Source of the DNA: Rhodobacter sp.
Lineage (GTDB): Bacteria; Pseudomonadota; Alphaproteobacteria; Rhodobacterales; Rhodobacteraceae
DNA length: 59,026 bases
Assembly (NCBI GenBank): GCA_030066215.1
Contig: JASJCA010000059.1
Coordinates: forward strand, 1 to 59,026
Direction: 5' to 3'
Shown here: positions 37,465 through 45,792 of the stretch, in pieces
Layout: each line of letters starts with the position of its first letter
Position numbering within the stretch: the stretch's first letter is position 1
Program-made: the position numbers and the translations under genes
The notes under the pieces: model-generated
The model's database searches: none
The model's input: only the letters and a program-made list of their open reading frames with translations
Told to the model about the DNA's origin: nothing

Positions 37465-39255
37465 TTAGATGAAATTGAACTGAAAGATCACGTCGTCGAA
37501 GTCGTTGTCCGAGATGCCGAGGTTGCTGGGCAGGTCCTCGAAGCCGAAGACGTTGTTGCCCAGCGACCGCAGATGCGCGGCGCCGTCGGGGTTGGCCTCG
37601 ATGAACGGGAAATAGATCACCGCGTCGTCGAATTCGTCGGCGGGGTCGTTGAAGATCCCGTCGTCCTCGGCCTCTTCGGCGAGGATGAAGTCATCGGGAC
37701 CCAAGGCCCCGCCATTGGCAATCACGAATGGCGCAAAAAGCTGCCCGCCCGCCAGTACCACGTCGCCGAATTCGTCCGCGGTGGTGTTCTTGGTGGGATC
37801 GCCGCTCGACCCGCCGCGCAGCGAGAAGTCGTCGACGGCGCGCTGCAGCGCCGCCTTGGCATAGCCCGCGTCGCCGGGGTTCAGGTCGGCCTGCCCGTCG
37901 CCATCGGTGTCGATGCCGCCATCGGTGTCGACGATCTGATAAAAGCCGACGAAGTTGTCGAACACCGCTTCGGTCCCGAGGCTCAGCACGTCCTCGGTCA
38001 GTTGGATATTGCCGGTATTGCCGGTCCCGAACGGCGACGTGTCTAAGAAGAACCCGTCTTCGATGGTGCCGTCCGGCCGGGTGGTGGTCTGGAAATTGTC
38101 GGCCCTGTAGGTGAAGTCGTCGAACTCGATCACCTCGGTGTCCAGCACGTTGACCGTCTGCGTCTCGGGGTCGGTGATGACGATGGCGAGCTTGTCGGTG
38201 TCGTCGAACAGAAAATCGTTGAAGCGGCCGGGGATGATGACGGTGTCGATGCCGAGCCCTCCGCGCAGGGTATCGGGCCCGCCGCCGCCGATCAGGGTGT
38301 CGTTGCCGGCGTCGCCGAAGAGATCGTTGGCCCCGTCATCGCCCGTGATCCGGTCGTTGAACAGCGAGCCGCCGACGTTCTCGACATTGCGGATCACATC
38401 CGTCTCGCCGTTGCTGGTGGCGGTGCCGGCGCCGAGATCGACGTTCACCGCCCGCGGCGACGCGGTGAAGTTGACGTTGTCGATGTCCGGCCCACCGTCG
38501 AGCGTGTCGTTGCCGCCGAAACCCTCGAGCGTGTCGCGGCCGGCCCCGCCGAACAGCGAATTGGCCTTGTTGCTGCCGAAAAGCCCCTCGTCCATGCCCG
38601 AGCCGATCACGACTTCGACGCTGTTGAGGCGGATCAGGACATCGCCGAGCAGGTTGCGGAAATTGCCCTCGTCGTCGAAGTCGTCATCCGTCGGATCGTC
38701 GTCGAGAAAGACGTTGCCCGAGACGGTCGAGCCCTGCAGGTCGAGCACGTCGAGGCCGTCGCCGCCATCGATGGTCAGGTCGTCCCCTGTGCCGAACAGC
38801 GTATCGTTGCCGGGTCCGCCGATCAGCGTGTCGCCGGTCGGGCCGCCGCCGAGACCGCCGAACAGCACGTCGTTGCCGTCGCGCCCGTCGATCAGGTTCG
38901 GCCCGTCATCGCCGGACAGAAGGTCGTTCAGCGCCGAGCCGGCGAGGTTTTCGAAGTTAAAAAGCTGGTGCACCAGGCCGTTGCCGATGGCCGAGTTGAT
39001 CGCCAGGTTTGCGGCGATCTCGACCGCGGCCTTGGAATAGTCGGCGGTGTCGTTGCCGGGTCCGCCGTCCAGCGTGTCGGTTCCGCCGAGGCCCTGGATG
39101 GTGTCGTTGCCTTCGAGCGCATTGATCGAATCGTTGCCGTCTGTGCCCTCCAGGCTGTCGTTGCCGGGGGTCGGCGTGCCGACGACATCCGCGAGCGCGC
39201 TGCGCGGCACCGGGTCAAAACCATTGATTAGAGACGAATCGATGGGGGTCGTCAT
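37465..39255 (-). CDS. secreted RTX calcium-binding protein with C-terminal DUF4114
   Basis: This 596-residue acidic protein has no N-terminal signal peptide and many GGxGxDxLx nonapeptides (GLGGTDTLDGGPGNDT, LIGGPGNDTLFG, GGAGRDTLEGFGGNDTLDGG, LFGDAGNDTLIGGGGPDTLR), which fold as Ca-binding parallel beta rolls. An EF-hand-like DTDGGIDTDGDGQADLNPGD occurs at about residue 450. The C-terminus matches DUF4114 (FGFEDLPSNLGISDNDFDDV). Such proteins leave the cell through a type I secretion system; none is encoded nearby. GAGG precedes the ATG at a usable distance. No catalytic domain is evident, so a surface or matrix role is likely. Confidence 0.85.
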   Translation of the reverse strand: MTTPIDSSLINGFDPVPRSALADVVGTPTPGNDSLEGTDGNDSINALEGNDTIQGLGGTDTLDGGPGNDTADYSKAAVEIAANLAINSAIGNGLVHQLFNFENLAGSALNDLLSGDDGPNLIDGRDGNDVLFGGLGGGPTGDTLIGGPGNDTLFGTGDDLTIDGGDGLDVLDLQGSTVSGNVFLDDDPTDDDFDDEGNFRNLLGDVLIRLNSVEVVIGSGMDEGLFGSNKANSLFGGAGRDTLEGFGGNDTLDGGPDIDNVNFTASPRAVNVDLGAGTATSNGETDVIRNVENVGGSLFNDRITGDDGANDLFGDAGNDTLIGGGGPDTLRGGLGIDTVIIPGRFNDFLFDDTDKLAIVITDPETQTVNVLDTEVIEFDDFTYRADNFQTTTRPDGTIEDGFFLDTSPFGTGNTGNIQLTEDVLSLGTEAVFDNFVGFYQIVDTDGGIDTDGDGQADLNPGDAGYAKAALQRAVDDFSLRGGSSGDPTKNTTADEFGDVVLAGGQLFAPFVIANGGALGPDDFILAEEAEDDGIFNDPADEFDDAVIYFPFIEANPDGAAHLRSLGNNVFGFEDLPSNLGISDNDFDDVIFQFNFI

Positions 39256-39391
39256 GAAACAGGTCCTCGCGCAAGCCGGACCAGCAGGGCACGGCCCGCC
39301 GCCCCCTCTTGTGCTGGCCGTTGACGGCTAGGCTATGCCGGAGAGCGGCGAGTCTCCAAACGGAATCTCCGAGCGGTCCGCCGCGCGCGGA

Positions 39392-39835
39392 TCAGTCGGC
39401 GCGGTCGAGCCGTTCGCGAATGGCACGCAGAACCGGCAGGGCCGAGCGGACCTTGTCGGCGCCGGTGGCGGCCACGACCTCGCCGACAATCGGGGCGATC
39501 ACTTCGAACGCCGCCTTGCAGGCCCGCCGGCCCGAGGGGCTGATCGACACGAATTTGCGCCGCGCGTCGTCCCAGTCGGGGCGGACATGAATGTGGCCGG
39601 CCCATTCGAGCTTGTTCAACGTGTTGGTCATCGCGCCACGGGTAACGTGGAAGGTCTTGGCCAGCTGCGCCGGGGTCTTTTCCTCGTTGGTGCGCGCCAG
39701 GTGGTTCAGGACCGAGAAATGGCTGAGCTCCATGCCCTTGGGCAGCGCGCGGCTCAGCCGGTTGCGGGCCAATTGGTCGGCCATGAAGATCTCGCTGAAG
39801 AGCGCCACGGACAGATCGTCGACGGTTTCGGTCAT
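39392..39835 (-). CDS. MarR family transcriptional regulator
   Basis: This 147-residue winged-helix regulator starts with a helical dimerisation segment. The DNA-binding part reads HFSVLNHLARTNEEKTPAQL, AKTFHVTRGAMTNTLNKLEW and AGHIHVRPDWDDARRKFVSI, with the wing containing the conserved DDARRK. Its start overlaps the stop of the amidohydrolase gene by one base (TGATG), so it is the last gene of a grxC-amidohydrolase-marR run and may sense a product of that pathway. The RTX gene lies 136 bp downstream on the same strand. Confidence 0.9.
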   Translation of the reverse strand: MTETVDDLSVALFSEIFMADQLARNRLSRALPKGMELSHFSVLNHLARTNEEKTPAQLAKTFHVTRGAMTNTLNKLEWAGHIHVRPDWDDARRKFVSISPSGRRACKAAFEVIAPIVGEVVAATGADKVRSALPVLRAIRERLDRAD

Positions 39836-40668
39836 CAGGGGCCTTCGTAGTCGCGGTCGTGGGTCAGCGAGGGGACCCGGGCGCGCGCAACCTCTACCTC
39901 GGTGAGGTCGAAATCAACCAGCGTCACCCCGGGCAAATCGCCGCCGTCGGCCAACACCGCGCCCCAGGGCGAGACCGCCAGCGAATGGCCGTGGGTCTGC
40001 CGCGTCTTGCCGCGGCTGGCGGCGTGGGTGCCGCATTGGGCGGGGGCGAAGACGTAGGCGCCGGTCTCGATGGCGCGGGCGCGCAGCAGGCTTTGCCAAT
40101 GCGCCGCGCCGGTGACGGGCGAAAACGCCGAGGGCACGGTGAGGACCTGCGCGCCGGCCTGGGCGAGGCGGCGGTAGAGCGCGGGGAACCGCATGTCGTA
40201 GCAGATCGTCAGGCCGATCCGGCCGAGCGGCGTGTCGGCCAGCAGCGCCTGGCGGCCGGGCCGATAGCCGGCCGATTCGCGATAGGTCTCGGCAGCGTTG
40301 ATCGCGACGTCGAACATGTGGATTTTGTCGTAGCGCGCCGCGATCCCGCCGTCGGGCGCAATCAGGAACGACCGGTTGGCAAAGCGGCCATCCGGATCGT
40401 CGGTTTTCAGCGCCAGCGAGCCGATCAGAAGCCAGATGCCCTGGCGCGCCGCCTCGTCGCGCAGGCCCACCAGGGTGGCGTCGTCGGACTCTGGCTGCAG
40501 GACCGCGGTTTGGTGGCTGCGGCTGGACGAGACGCAGTTCGTCACCTCGGGCGTCATGGCTATGTCTGCCCCGGCGGCGGCGGCCTCGGCCACCCTGCGG
40601 CGGGTCAGGGGCAGGTTGGCCGCGGGGTCGTCCGAGGCGGTCAGCTGAATGAGAGCGGCGCGGCTCAC
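39835..40668 (-). CDS. carbon-nitrogen hydrolase (nitrilase superfamily, Nit type)
   Basis: This 277-residue enzyme belongs to the nitrilase superfamily, with the Glu-Lys-Cys triad visible as Glu41 (IAMTPEVTNC), Lys115 (RYDKIHMFDV) and Cys156 (GLTICYDMRFPALYRRLAQA). It most resembles the Nit1/Nit2 group (omega-amidases, or deaminated-glutathione amidase). Its position directly after glutaredoxin is compatible with deaminated-glutathione repair. The start overlaps the grxC stop by 4 bp. The exact substrate is inferred, not shown. Confidence 0.9.
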   Translation of the reverse strand: MSRAALIQLTASDDPAANLPLTRRRVAEAAAAGADIAMTPEVTNCVSSSRSHQTAVLQPESDDATLVGLRDEAARQGIWLLIGSLALKTDDPDGRFANRSFLIAPDGGIAARYDKIHMFDVAINAAETYRESAGYRPGRQALLADTPLGRIGLTICYDMRFPALYRRLAQAGAQVLTVPSAFSPVTGAAHWQSLLRARAIETGAYVFAPAQCGTHAASRGKTRQTHGHSLAVSPWGAVLADGGDLPGVTLVDFDLTEVEVARARVPSLTHDRDYEGP

Positions 40669-40922
40669 CCCGCGAGCAGCGGGTCGAGCTTGCCCGCCTG
40701 CTCCAGCGCATAGAGCTCGTCGCAGCCGCCCACATGGGTGTCGCCGACGAAGATCTGCGGCACGGTGTGGCGGCCACCGGACCGGCCCAGCATCTCTTGC
40801 CGGCGCGCGGGGTGCTTGCGCAGGTCGATCTCGGCGAAGCTGACGCCCTTCTGGGTCAGAAGCCGCTTGGCGGCGTGGCAGAAGCCGCAGAACGGCGAGG
40901 TATAGATTTCGACCGGCTGCAT
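40665..40922 (-). CDS. grxC: glutaredoxin 3
   Basis: This small dithiol oxidoreductase of 85 residues reduces protein and mixed glutathione disulfides. The active site TSPFCGFCHAAK places the redox cysteines at positions 12 and 15 (CGFC, a variant of CPYC). TVPQIFVGDTHVGGCDELYA contains the cis-proline and the glutathione-binding GGCDE. GGAAAGGCGCACGC provides the ribosome-binding site. It is followed with a 4-bp overlap by a nitrilase-family amidase and then marR. Confidence 0.95.
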   Translation of the reverse strand: MQPVEIYTSPFCGFCHAAKRLLTQKGVSFAEIDLRKHPARRQEMLGRSGGRHTVPQIFVGDTHVGGCDELYALEQAGKLDPLLAG

Positions 40923-40960
40923 GCGTGCGCCTTTCCAGGAGTTCGGTGGACTATATGGAT

Positions 40961-41677
40961 TTAGGCGTCCTTCGCAACGCGCGCCAGTACGGCGATGCAA
41001 ACCTGGGATGCGTCGGCAGCAAGGGCGGCGTCGGCCGCGGCGGCCATGGTCGCGCCGGAGGTCATCACGTCGTCGATCAGTAGCACCGGTCGGCCCGCCA
41101 GCCGGTCGCGCGCTCGCCGGCCCGGAGCGATGGCCTCGGACTGGTTGGCAAAGCGGTCCTCGCGGCTCATCCCGTCCTGGGGTACTGTGCGGCGGGTCCG
41201 GGTCAGCAGGTCGGGGATCACCTCGTGCCCGGTCAGCCGGCCGATCTCGCGGGCCAGTTCCGCAGCCTGGTTGAAACGGCGGCGCACTAGGCGCAGGTAG
41301 TGCGCCGGGACCGGGACCAGGACGGTGTCGGAGGTCAAAAGCGGCTCTGCCACGCCGGTCAGCCAGCGCGCCATCGGGCGGATCAGGTCCAGCCGGTCGC
41401 CGTGTTTCAGCGCCAGGACCAGGCGGCGGGCGTTGTCGCGGTAGATCAGCGCGGCGCGCCCGCGGGTCCAAGGCCGGGCCAGGGTCAGGCAGTCGTCGCA
41501 GTGTTCCGGCCGGCCGGTGTCGTCGCCCGGCAATGGTGCGCCGCAACAGTCGCACGCCAGGCCCAGCGTGAACGGCGTCTCGCGCCAGCAGCCGCCGCAG
41601 AGACCGAACTCTTCCTCGACTAGATCGCCGCAACTTATGCATTGCGGCGGGAAGGCAAGCCGCAGCAGGCTTTGCAT
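40961..41677 (-). CDS. comF: ComF family phosphoribosyltransferase-like protein
   Basis: This 238-residue ComF/GntX family protein has an N-terminal zinc-ribbon-like part (PPQCISCGDLVEEEFGLCGG and CDCCGAPLPGDD...CDDC) and a C-terminal PRTase fold (RRRFNQAAELAREIGRL; VLLIDDVMTSGATMAAAADA). ComF is needed for DNA uptake in naturally competent bacteria; in alphaproteobacteria its role is less clear. I chose the ATG preceded by GGGGGATGCGCGG over one 12 codons upstream. It is divergent from the methyltransferase gene. Confidence 0.9.
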   Translation of the reverse strand: MQSLLRLAFPPQCISCGDLVEEEFGLCGGCWRETPFTLGLACDCCGAPLPGDDTGRPEHCDDCLTLARPWTRGRAALIYRDNARRLVLALKHGDRLDLIRPMARWLTGVAEPLLTSDTVLVPVPAHYLRLVRRRFNQAAELAREIGRLTGHEVIPDLLTRTRRTVPQDGMSREDRFANQSEAIAPGRRARDRLAGRPVLLIDDVMTSGATMAAAADAALAADASQVCIAVLARVAKDA

Positions 41678-41730
41678 TTCCGCGCATCCCCCAATAGATG
41701 ACCGGGTCGACATGACCCGATGGAGCAGCG

Positions 41731-42579
41731 ATGCCGCGCCCGCCCGAACTGACCGATCGCATGGCGCTTTTGCGCAATCGGGCGCGGGCGGCAGCGTCGA
41801 AAGAGCCCGCGCTGTTTCTTCAGGAAGAGGCAGCCTTAGAGCTGCAAGAAAGGCTGATTCAGGTTAACAGGCGGTTTACCTCGGCGGCGATTGTGACCGG
41901 GTGGCCAGAGGTTTGGCGGGGCCGGGTGCCGGGTGCTCGGGTGGTGGCCGACGACGAGGTGCTGGCGCTGGAGCCCGGGGCGCATGACCTGGTGATCCAT
42001 GCCCTAGCGCTGCATTGGGCGGCCGATCCGGTGGGGCAGCTGATCCAGGCGCGGCGGGCGCTGCAGCCCGACGGGCTGTTTCTGGGTGCGCTCTTCGGCG
42101 GGCAAACGCTGGCGGAGTTGCGCGCCGTTCTGGCCGAGGCGGAGGCGGCGGTGGCCGGCGGGCTGTCGCCGCGTGTGGCGCCGATGGGCGAGATCCGAGA
42201 TTTGGGCGCGCTGCTACAGCGGGCGGGGTTCGCCCTGCCGGTGGCCGACAGCTTGACCCGGACAGTTAGCTACACCGACGCCTGGCACTTGATGCGGGAC
42301 CTGCGCGCCATGGGCGAGACGAACGCGCTGGCGGCGCGGCCCCGCCGGTTCGCGCGGCGGGCGCTGTTCGAGACGGCCGCGAAGCGCTATGCCGACGCCT
42401 TCGCCGGCCCCGACGGCCGCGTCAGCGCCACCTTCGAGATCATCTGCCTGACCGGCTGGGCGCCCGGCGCGGGGCAGCCGGAGCCGCTCCGCCCCGGCTC
42501 AGCTAGGGCGCGGCTGGCCGATGTGCTAGGGGTCGAGGAAACGCCGCTTCCGGACACCACTTTGCCGCACCGCGATTGA
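41731..42579 (+). CDS. BioC/NDUFAF5-like methyltransferase-fold protein, degenerate SAM site
   Basis: This 282-residue protein resembles the SAM-dependent methyltransferases related to BioC and to NDUFAF5, a mitochondrial complex I assembly factor. The N-terminus (LFLQEEAALELQERLIQVNR) and the motif IV-like region (DLVIHALALHWAADPVGQLI, QARRALQPDGLFLGALFGGQ, TLAELRAVL) match well. Motif I, normally DxGxGxG, is replaced by FTSAAIVTGWPEVW, so the usual SAM-binding glycines are missing. GGAGCAGCG precedes the ATG. It lies 19 bp before hemH. It may be a non-catalytic or altered-specificity relative. Confidence 0.78.
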   Translation: MPRPPELTDRMALLRNRARAAASKEPALFLQEEAALELQERLIQVNRRFTSAAIVTGWPEVWRGRVPGARVVADDEVLALEPGAHDLVIHALALHWAADPVGQLIQARRALQPDGLFLGALFGGQTLAELRAVLAEAEAAVAGGLSPRVAPMGEIRDLGALLQRAGFALPVADSLTRTVSYTDAWHLMRDLRAMGETNALAARPRRFARRALFETAAKRYADAFAGPDGRVSATFEIICLTGWAPGAGQPEPLRPGSARARLADVLGVEETPLPDTTLPHRD

Positions 42580-42598
42580 CCGCAGAGGATTCGCCTTT

Positions 42599-43726
42599 AT
42601 GTCCACTGACGCCGCACCGAGCGCGAGAGCCAGGACCGCACCCATGTTCGACGCCAAGACCGACCCCGAGCCCTTGACCGACGCCGCGCGCTGCCCGGTC
42701 CATGCCCCGGCCGACCACCCGGCGATCAAGCCCGCCAAGGTCGGCGTTCTGCTGGCCAATCTCGGCACGCCGGACGGCTACGATTACTGGTCGATGCGGC
42801 GCTATCTGAACGAGTTTCTGTCCGACCGCCGGGTGATCGACTACAGCCCCTGGATCTGGCAGCCGCTGCTGCAGTTGGTGATCCTGTCGAAGCGGCCGTT
42901 CAGTTCCGGTGCGGCGTATAAGTCGATCTGGAACGAAGAAGCCGGCGAGAGCCCGCTGATGACAATCACCAAGGCGCAGACGGGCAAGATTAGAGACGCG
43001 ATGCGCTCCCGCTACGGCGACGACGTGGTGGTCGAGTACTGCATGCGCTACGGCAATCCCTCGACCAAGTCGAAGGTGCGCGAGATGGTCGAGGCGGGCT
43101 GTCAGAAGATCCTGTTCTTCCCACTTTACCCGCAATATGCCGGCGCCACCTCGGCCACCGCGAACGACCAGTTCTTCCGGGTGCTGACCGAAGAGAAATG
43201 GCAGCCGATCGTACGCGTCGTGCCGCCCTATTTCGATCAGCCCGCCTATATCGACGCGCTGGCGCAGTCAGTGGAGCACGCCTATGCGCAGATGGAACAA
43301 GAGCCCGACGTTCTGGTGGCCTCCTACCACGGCGTGCCGAAACGCTATCTGATGGAGGGTGACCCTTATCACTGCCAGTGCCAGAAGACCTCACGCCTGC
43401 TGAAGGAGCGCCTCGGCTGGGGCGACGACAAGCTGGTGACCACGTTTCAGTCGCGGTTCGGGCCCGAGGAGTGGCTGAAGCCCTATACGGTGGAAGAGGT
43501 CGCGCGGCTGGCCGAGGCCGGCAAGAAGCGCATCGCGGTGATCGCGCCCGCGTTCTCCGCCGACTGCATCGAGACGCTGGAAGAGATCAACGAGGAGATC
43601 CGCGAAAGCTTCGAAGAGGCCGGCGGCGAGGAATTCACCTATATCCCCTGCCTCAACGACGACGACGCCCATATCGCGGCGCTGTCGGGCGTGATCGAAA
43701 GCAACCTTAGGGGCTGGCTCGACTGA
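42599..43726 (+). CDS. hemH: ferrochelatase
   Basis: Ferrochelatase inserts ferrous iron into protoporphyrin IX, the last step of protoheme synthesis. It is 375 residues. Core motifs are KVGVLLANLGTPDGYDYWSM, RYLNEFLSDRRVIDYSP, YPQYAGATSATANDQFFRV, the active-site SYHGVPKRYLMEGDPYHCQC and the late signature IAVIAPAFSADCIETLEEIN. An N-terminal extension of about 45 residues precedes the core; GCAGAGGATT supports the ATG used. It is followed by a strong terminator. Confidence 0.97.
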   Translation: MSTDAAPSARARTAPMFDAKTDPEPLTDAARCPVHAPADHPAIKPAKVGVLLANLGTPDGYDYWSMRRYLNEFLSDRRVIDYSPWIWQPLLQLVILSKRPFSSGAAYKSIWNEEAGESPLMTITKAQTGKIRDAMRSRYGDDVVVEYCMRYGNPSTKSKVREMVEAGCQKILFFPLYPQYAGATSATANDQFFRVLTEEKWQPIVRVVPPYFDQPAYIDALAQSVEHAYAQMEQEPDVLVASYHGVPKRYLMEGDPYHCQCQKTSRLLKERLGWGDDKLVTTFQSRFGPEEWLKPYTVEEVARLAEAGKKRIAVIAPAFSADCIETLEEINEEIRESFEEAGGEEFTYIPCLNDDDAHIAALSGVIESNLRGWLD

Positions 43727-43752
43727 GCCAGAGACCCGGGCGGAAAACGACG

Positions 43753-43778
43753 AAGGCGGCGCCGTGCGCCGCCTTTTT
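43753..43778 (+). terminator. intrinsic terminator after hemH
   Basis: AAGGCGGCGC-CGT-GCGCCGCCTT followed by TTT forms a perfect 10-bp stem with a 3-nt loop, 26 nt after the hemH stop. It is a textbook Rho-independent terminator. Confidence 0.9.
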
Positions 43779-43877
43779 CAGTGCCGGAAACGCCGAGGGC
43801 AGCATGCGATGACTGTTAACCACCATCCCGCTGTGCCGCGGGACGGCACACTAATGTGTCGCCGCACCGGCGCCTGG

Positions 43878-44480
43878 TCAGATTAGCAGGACCTGCGTGC
43901 CGACCTTTGCCAGCGCGTAGAGCTCTTCGATATGCTCGTTGTAGAGCCCGATGCAGCCGTTCGACGACCGCCGCCCGATCTTGCGCGTGTCATGGGTGCC
44001 GTGGATGCGGTAATAGGTCCAGGACAGGTGCAGCGCGCGGGTGCCCAGCGGATTGTCGGGCCCTGGTGCCACGTAGTCGGGCCATTCGGGGTTGCGCTTT
44101 TTCATCGCCGGCGTCGGGCGCCAGTCAGGCTTGGGGTCTTTCAGCACCACGCGGGTCCGGCCGCGGCGGGTCAGATCCTCGGTCAACGGCACGGATGTGG
44201 GATAAAGCTTGTAGGTCCCGCCGTCCTGCGACCAGTAGTGCAGCGCGCGGCTGGAGGTGTCGACTAGGATCGCGCCGTTGTTCAGCGTGTCGAAATAGGG
44301 CTGCCACTGCAGCGACCGGAAGCTCGAGATATTACGGCGCACCGTGGTCGAGATGTCCCGTTCGAACTCGACCGTGTCGCCGGTATCTTGTGCCAATGCC
44401 GGCGCCCCGAGCCCGCCGACCGCAGCTGCGGTGGCGCCCAGGAAGGTGCGGCGGTTCAAACGGGTGGTGTCCCAGGACAT
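43878..44480 (-). CDS. L,D-transpeptidase (YkuD), Tat-exported
   Basis: This 200-residue cell-wall enzyme has a twin-arginine signal (NRRTFLGATAAAVGGLGAPA) and a YkuD domain with the catalytic block IHGTHDTRKIGRRSSNGCIG, in which the His and Cys are intact. L,D-transpeptidases make 3-3 peptidoglycan crosslinks or attach lipoproteins to the wall. The arginine usually following GCI is glycine here. The ATG is supported by GGAG with 7-nt spacing; a start 13 codons upstream is possible. It is divergent from a CAP lipoprotein gene that is followed by a second L,D-transpeptidase. Confidence 0.92.
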   Translation of the reverse strand: MSWDTTRLNRRTFLGATAAAVGGLGAPALAQDTGDTVEFERDISTTVRRNISSFRSLQWQPYFDTLNNGAILVDTSSRALHYWSQDGGTYKLYPTSVPLTEDLTRRGRTRVVLKDPKPDWRPTPAMKKRNPEWPDYVAPGPDNPLGTRALHLSWTYYRIHGTHDTRKIGRRSSNGCIGLYNEHIEELYALAKVGTQVLLI

Positions 44481-44644
44481 CTGTCGCTCCACATCGGGGG
44501 TTTCGTGATTTGGAGGCATAATATGTCCACAAAGCCGCAGTCGCAATTCAAAGAAGCGTCAGAACGCGCAAGCCGCGGCGATCGGTTTGAATCCGCCGAT
44601 AGATGCCGCTAGGTCTGAGGCGGATCGTCGATGGGTGGTGGCTG

Positions 44645-45223
44645 ATGACACGCGCGGTTTGGGTGCTGATTTCGTCTCTGTTCCTGCTGACGGCGTGCGA
44701 AACGCCGCCGCCGGCTGCCGGACCTGACAGCAAACCGGGGCAGCGGGTCTACCGGATTTCCAAGGCCGAGGTGTCGCGCGTGCAGTTTCGCATGCTCGAT
44801 GCAGTTAATGCCTTGCGGCAGCTCGAGGGCGCGCGACAGCTGCGGCTCGATGCCACGCTGAACGCCGCCTCGGCGACGCATTCGCGCGACATGGCGGTGC
44901 AGAACCGGCCCTGGCACTTCGGGTCCGACGGCTCGTCGCCGGTGGAACGCGCCTGGCGCGCGGGCTATCGCCAGACCATGCTGGGCGAGAACATCTCGGA
45001 GACCTTCGAGACCGAGCTGCAGACGCTCGCTGCCTGGATGGAGCTGCCCGAAACCCGCAACGTCATCGTCGACCCGCAGGCCGAGCATCTCGGGTTCTCC
45101 TGGTATCAAGAGCCCGGCGGCAAGATCTGGTGGACCCTGATGACCGGCGGCGGGCCGACGCCGGTGCAGCCGACACCGAATCCGCTGGCCCTGGTGCCGC
45201 CCGAGCCGATCCCTCAGGGGTAG
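44645..45223 (+). CDS. CAP/SCP-domain lipoprotein
   Basis: This 192-residue protein has a lipoprotein signal with lipobox LLTAC (VWVLISSLFLLTAC) and a CAP domain: FRMLDAVNALRQLEGARQLR, LDATLNAASATHSRDMAVQN, RPWHFGSDGSSPVERAWRAG and the conserved YRQTMLGENISETF. Bacterial CAP proteins are linked to the cell envelope, but their activity is unknown. The start was set at the codon just before the signal peptide. It lies between two L,D-transpeptidase genes, and its last 10 bp overlap the end of the second. Confidence 0.85.
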   Translation: MTRAVWVLISSLFLLTACETPPPAAGPDSKPGQRVYRISKAEVSRVQFRMLDAVNALRQLEGARQLRLDATLNAASATHSRDMAVQNRPWHFGSDGSSPVERAWRAGYRQTMLGENISETFETELQTLAAWMELPETRNVIVDPQAEHLGFSWYQEPGGKIWWTLMTGGGPTPVQPTPNPLALVPPEPIPQG

Positions 45224-45708
45224 ATGTCGATCACGGTGCCGTTCTTGACCATGGCGTAGATCCACTCGATCTCGCGATTCGAGACGGCGATGCAGCCGGC
45301 GGTCCAGTCCTCGCCGCGCCGCTGCAGCGGTTTGGCCTTGCCGTGGATGAAGATGTCGCCGCCCGGGCTGCGGCCGGCGGCGCGCGCGGCGGAGATGTCG
45401 GCGGCGTTGGGGTAGGAGATGCCGAGCGACAGGTGAAAGCTGCTGTTGGGGTTGCGGCGGTCGATCAGATAGCGGCCCTCGGGTGTCTTGCCGTCACCTT
45501 CGTATCGCTTGGCCCCGGCGGGCGCGAAGCCCAGGTCGATATTGTAGCGCCGCAGCACCTCGTCGTGGTGGTAGAGAAACATCTTGCGGTCGGACTTCAT
45601 CACCACCACGCGGGTGACCTCTGGCCCGTAGTATTTCTTGAATTTGCTGGAACAGCCCGACAGCGCCAAGACCAGCGCCAGCATCACACCGATCGACAGA
45701 ACCCGCAT
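45214..45708 (-). CDS. L,D-transpeptidase (YkuD) lipoprotein
   Basis: This second, shorter YkuD protein has 164 residues and a lipoprotein signal ending in LALSGCSS. The catalytic region reads SPGGDIFIHGKAKPLQRRGE, DWTAGCIAVSNREIEWIYAM, with His and Cys in place; KTPEGRYLIDRRNPNSSFHL is the typical substrate-side motif. It resembles the YafK-type branch involved in crosslink trimming or lipoprotein release more than the crosslinking enzymes. It is convergent with the CAP lipoprotein gene, overlapping it by 10 bp. Confidence 0.9.
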   Translation of the reverse strand: MRVLSIGVMLALVLALSGCSSKFKKYYGPEVTRVVVMKSDRKMFLYHHDEVLRRYNIDLGFAPAGAKRYEGDGKTPEGRYLIDRRNPNSSFHLSLGISYPNAADISAARAAGRSPGGDIFIHGKAKPLQRRGEDWTAGCIAVSNREIEWIYAMVKNGTVIDIYP

Positions 45709-45792
45709 CTTGCCCCACGTTGCCCGGTTTGTTTGCGCGGGACTATAGCGAAAGCATTTGAATTTCGGAAGACGGCCGATTGCACGCTAACG

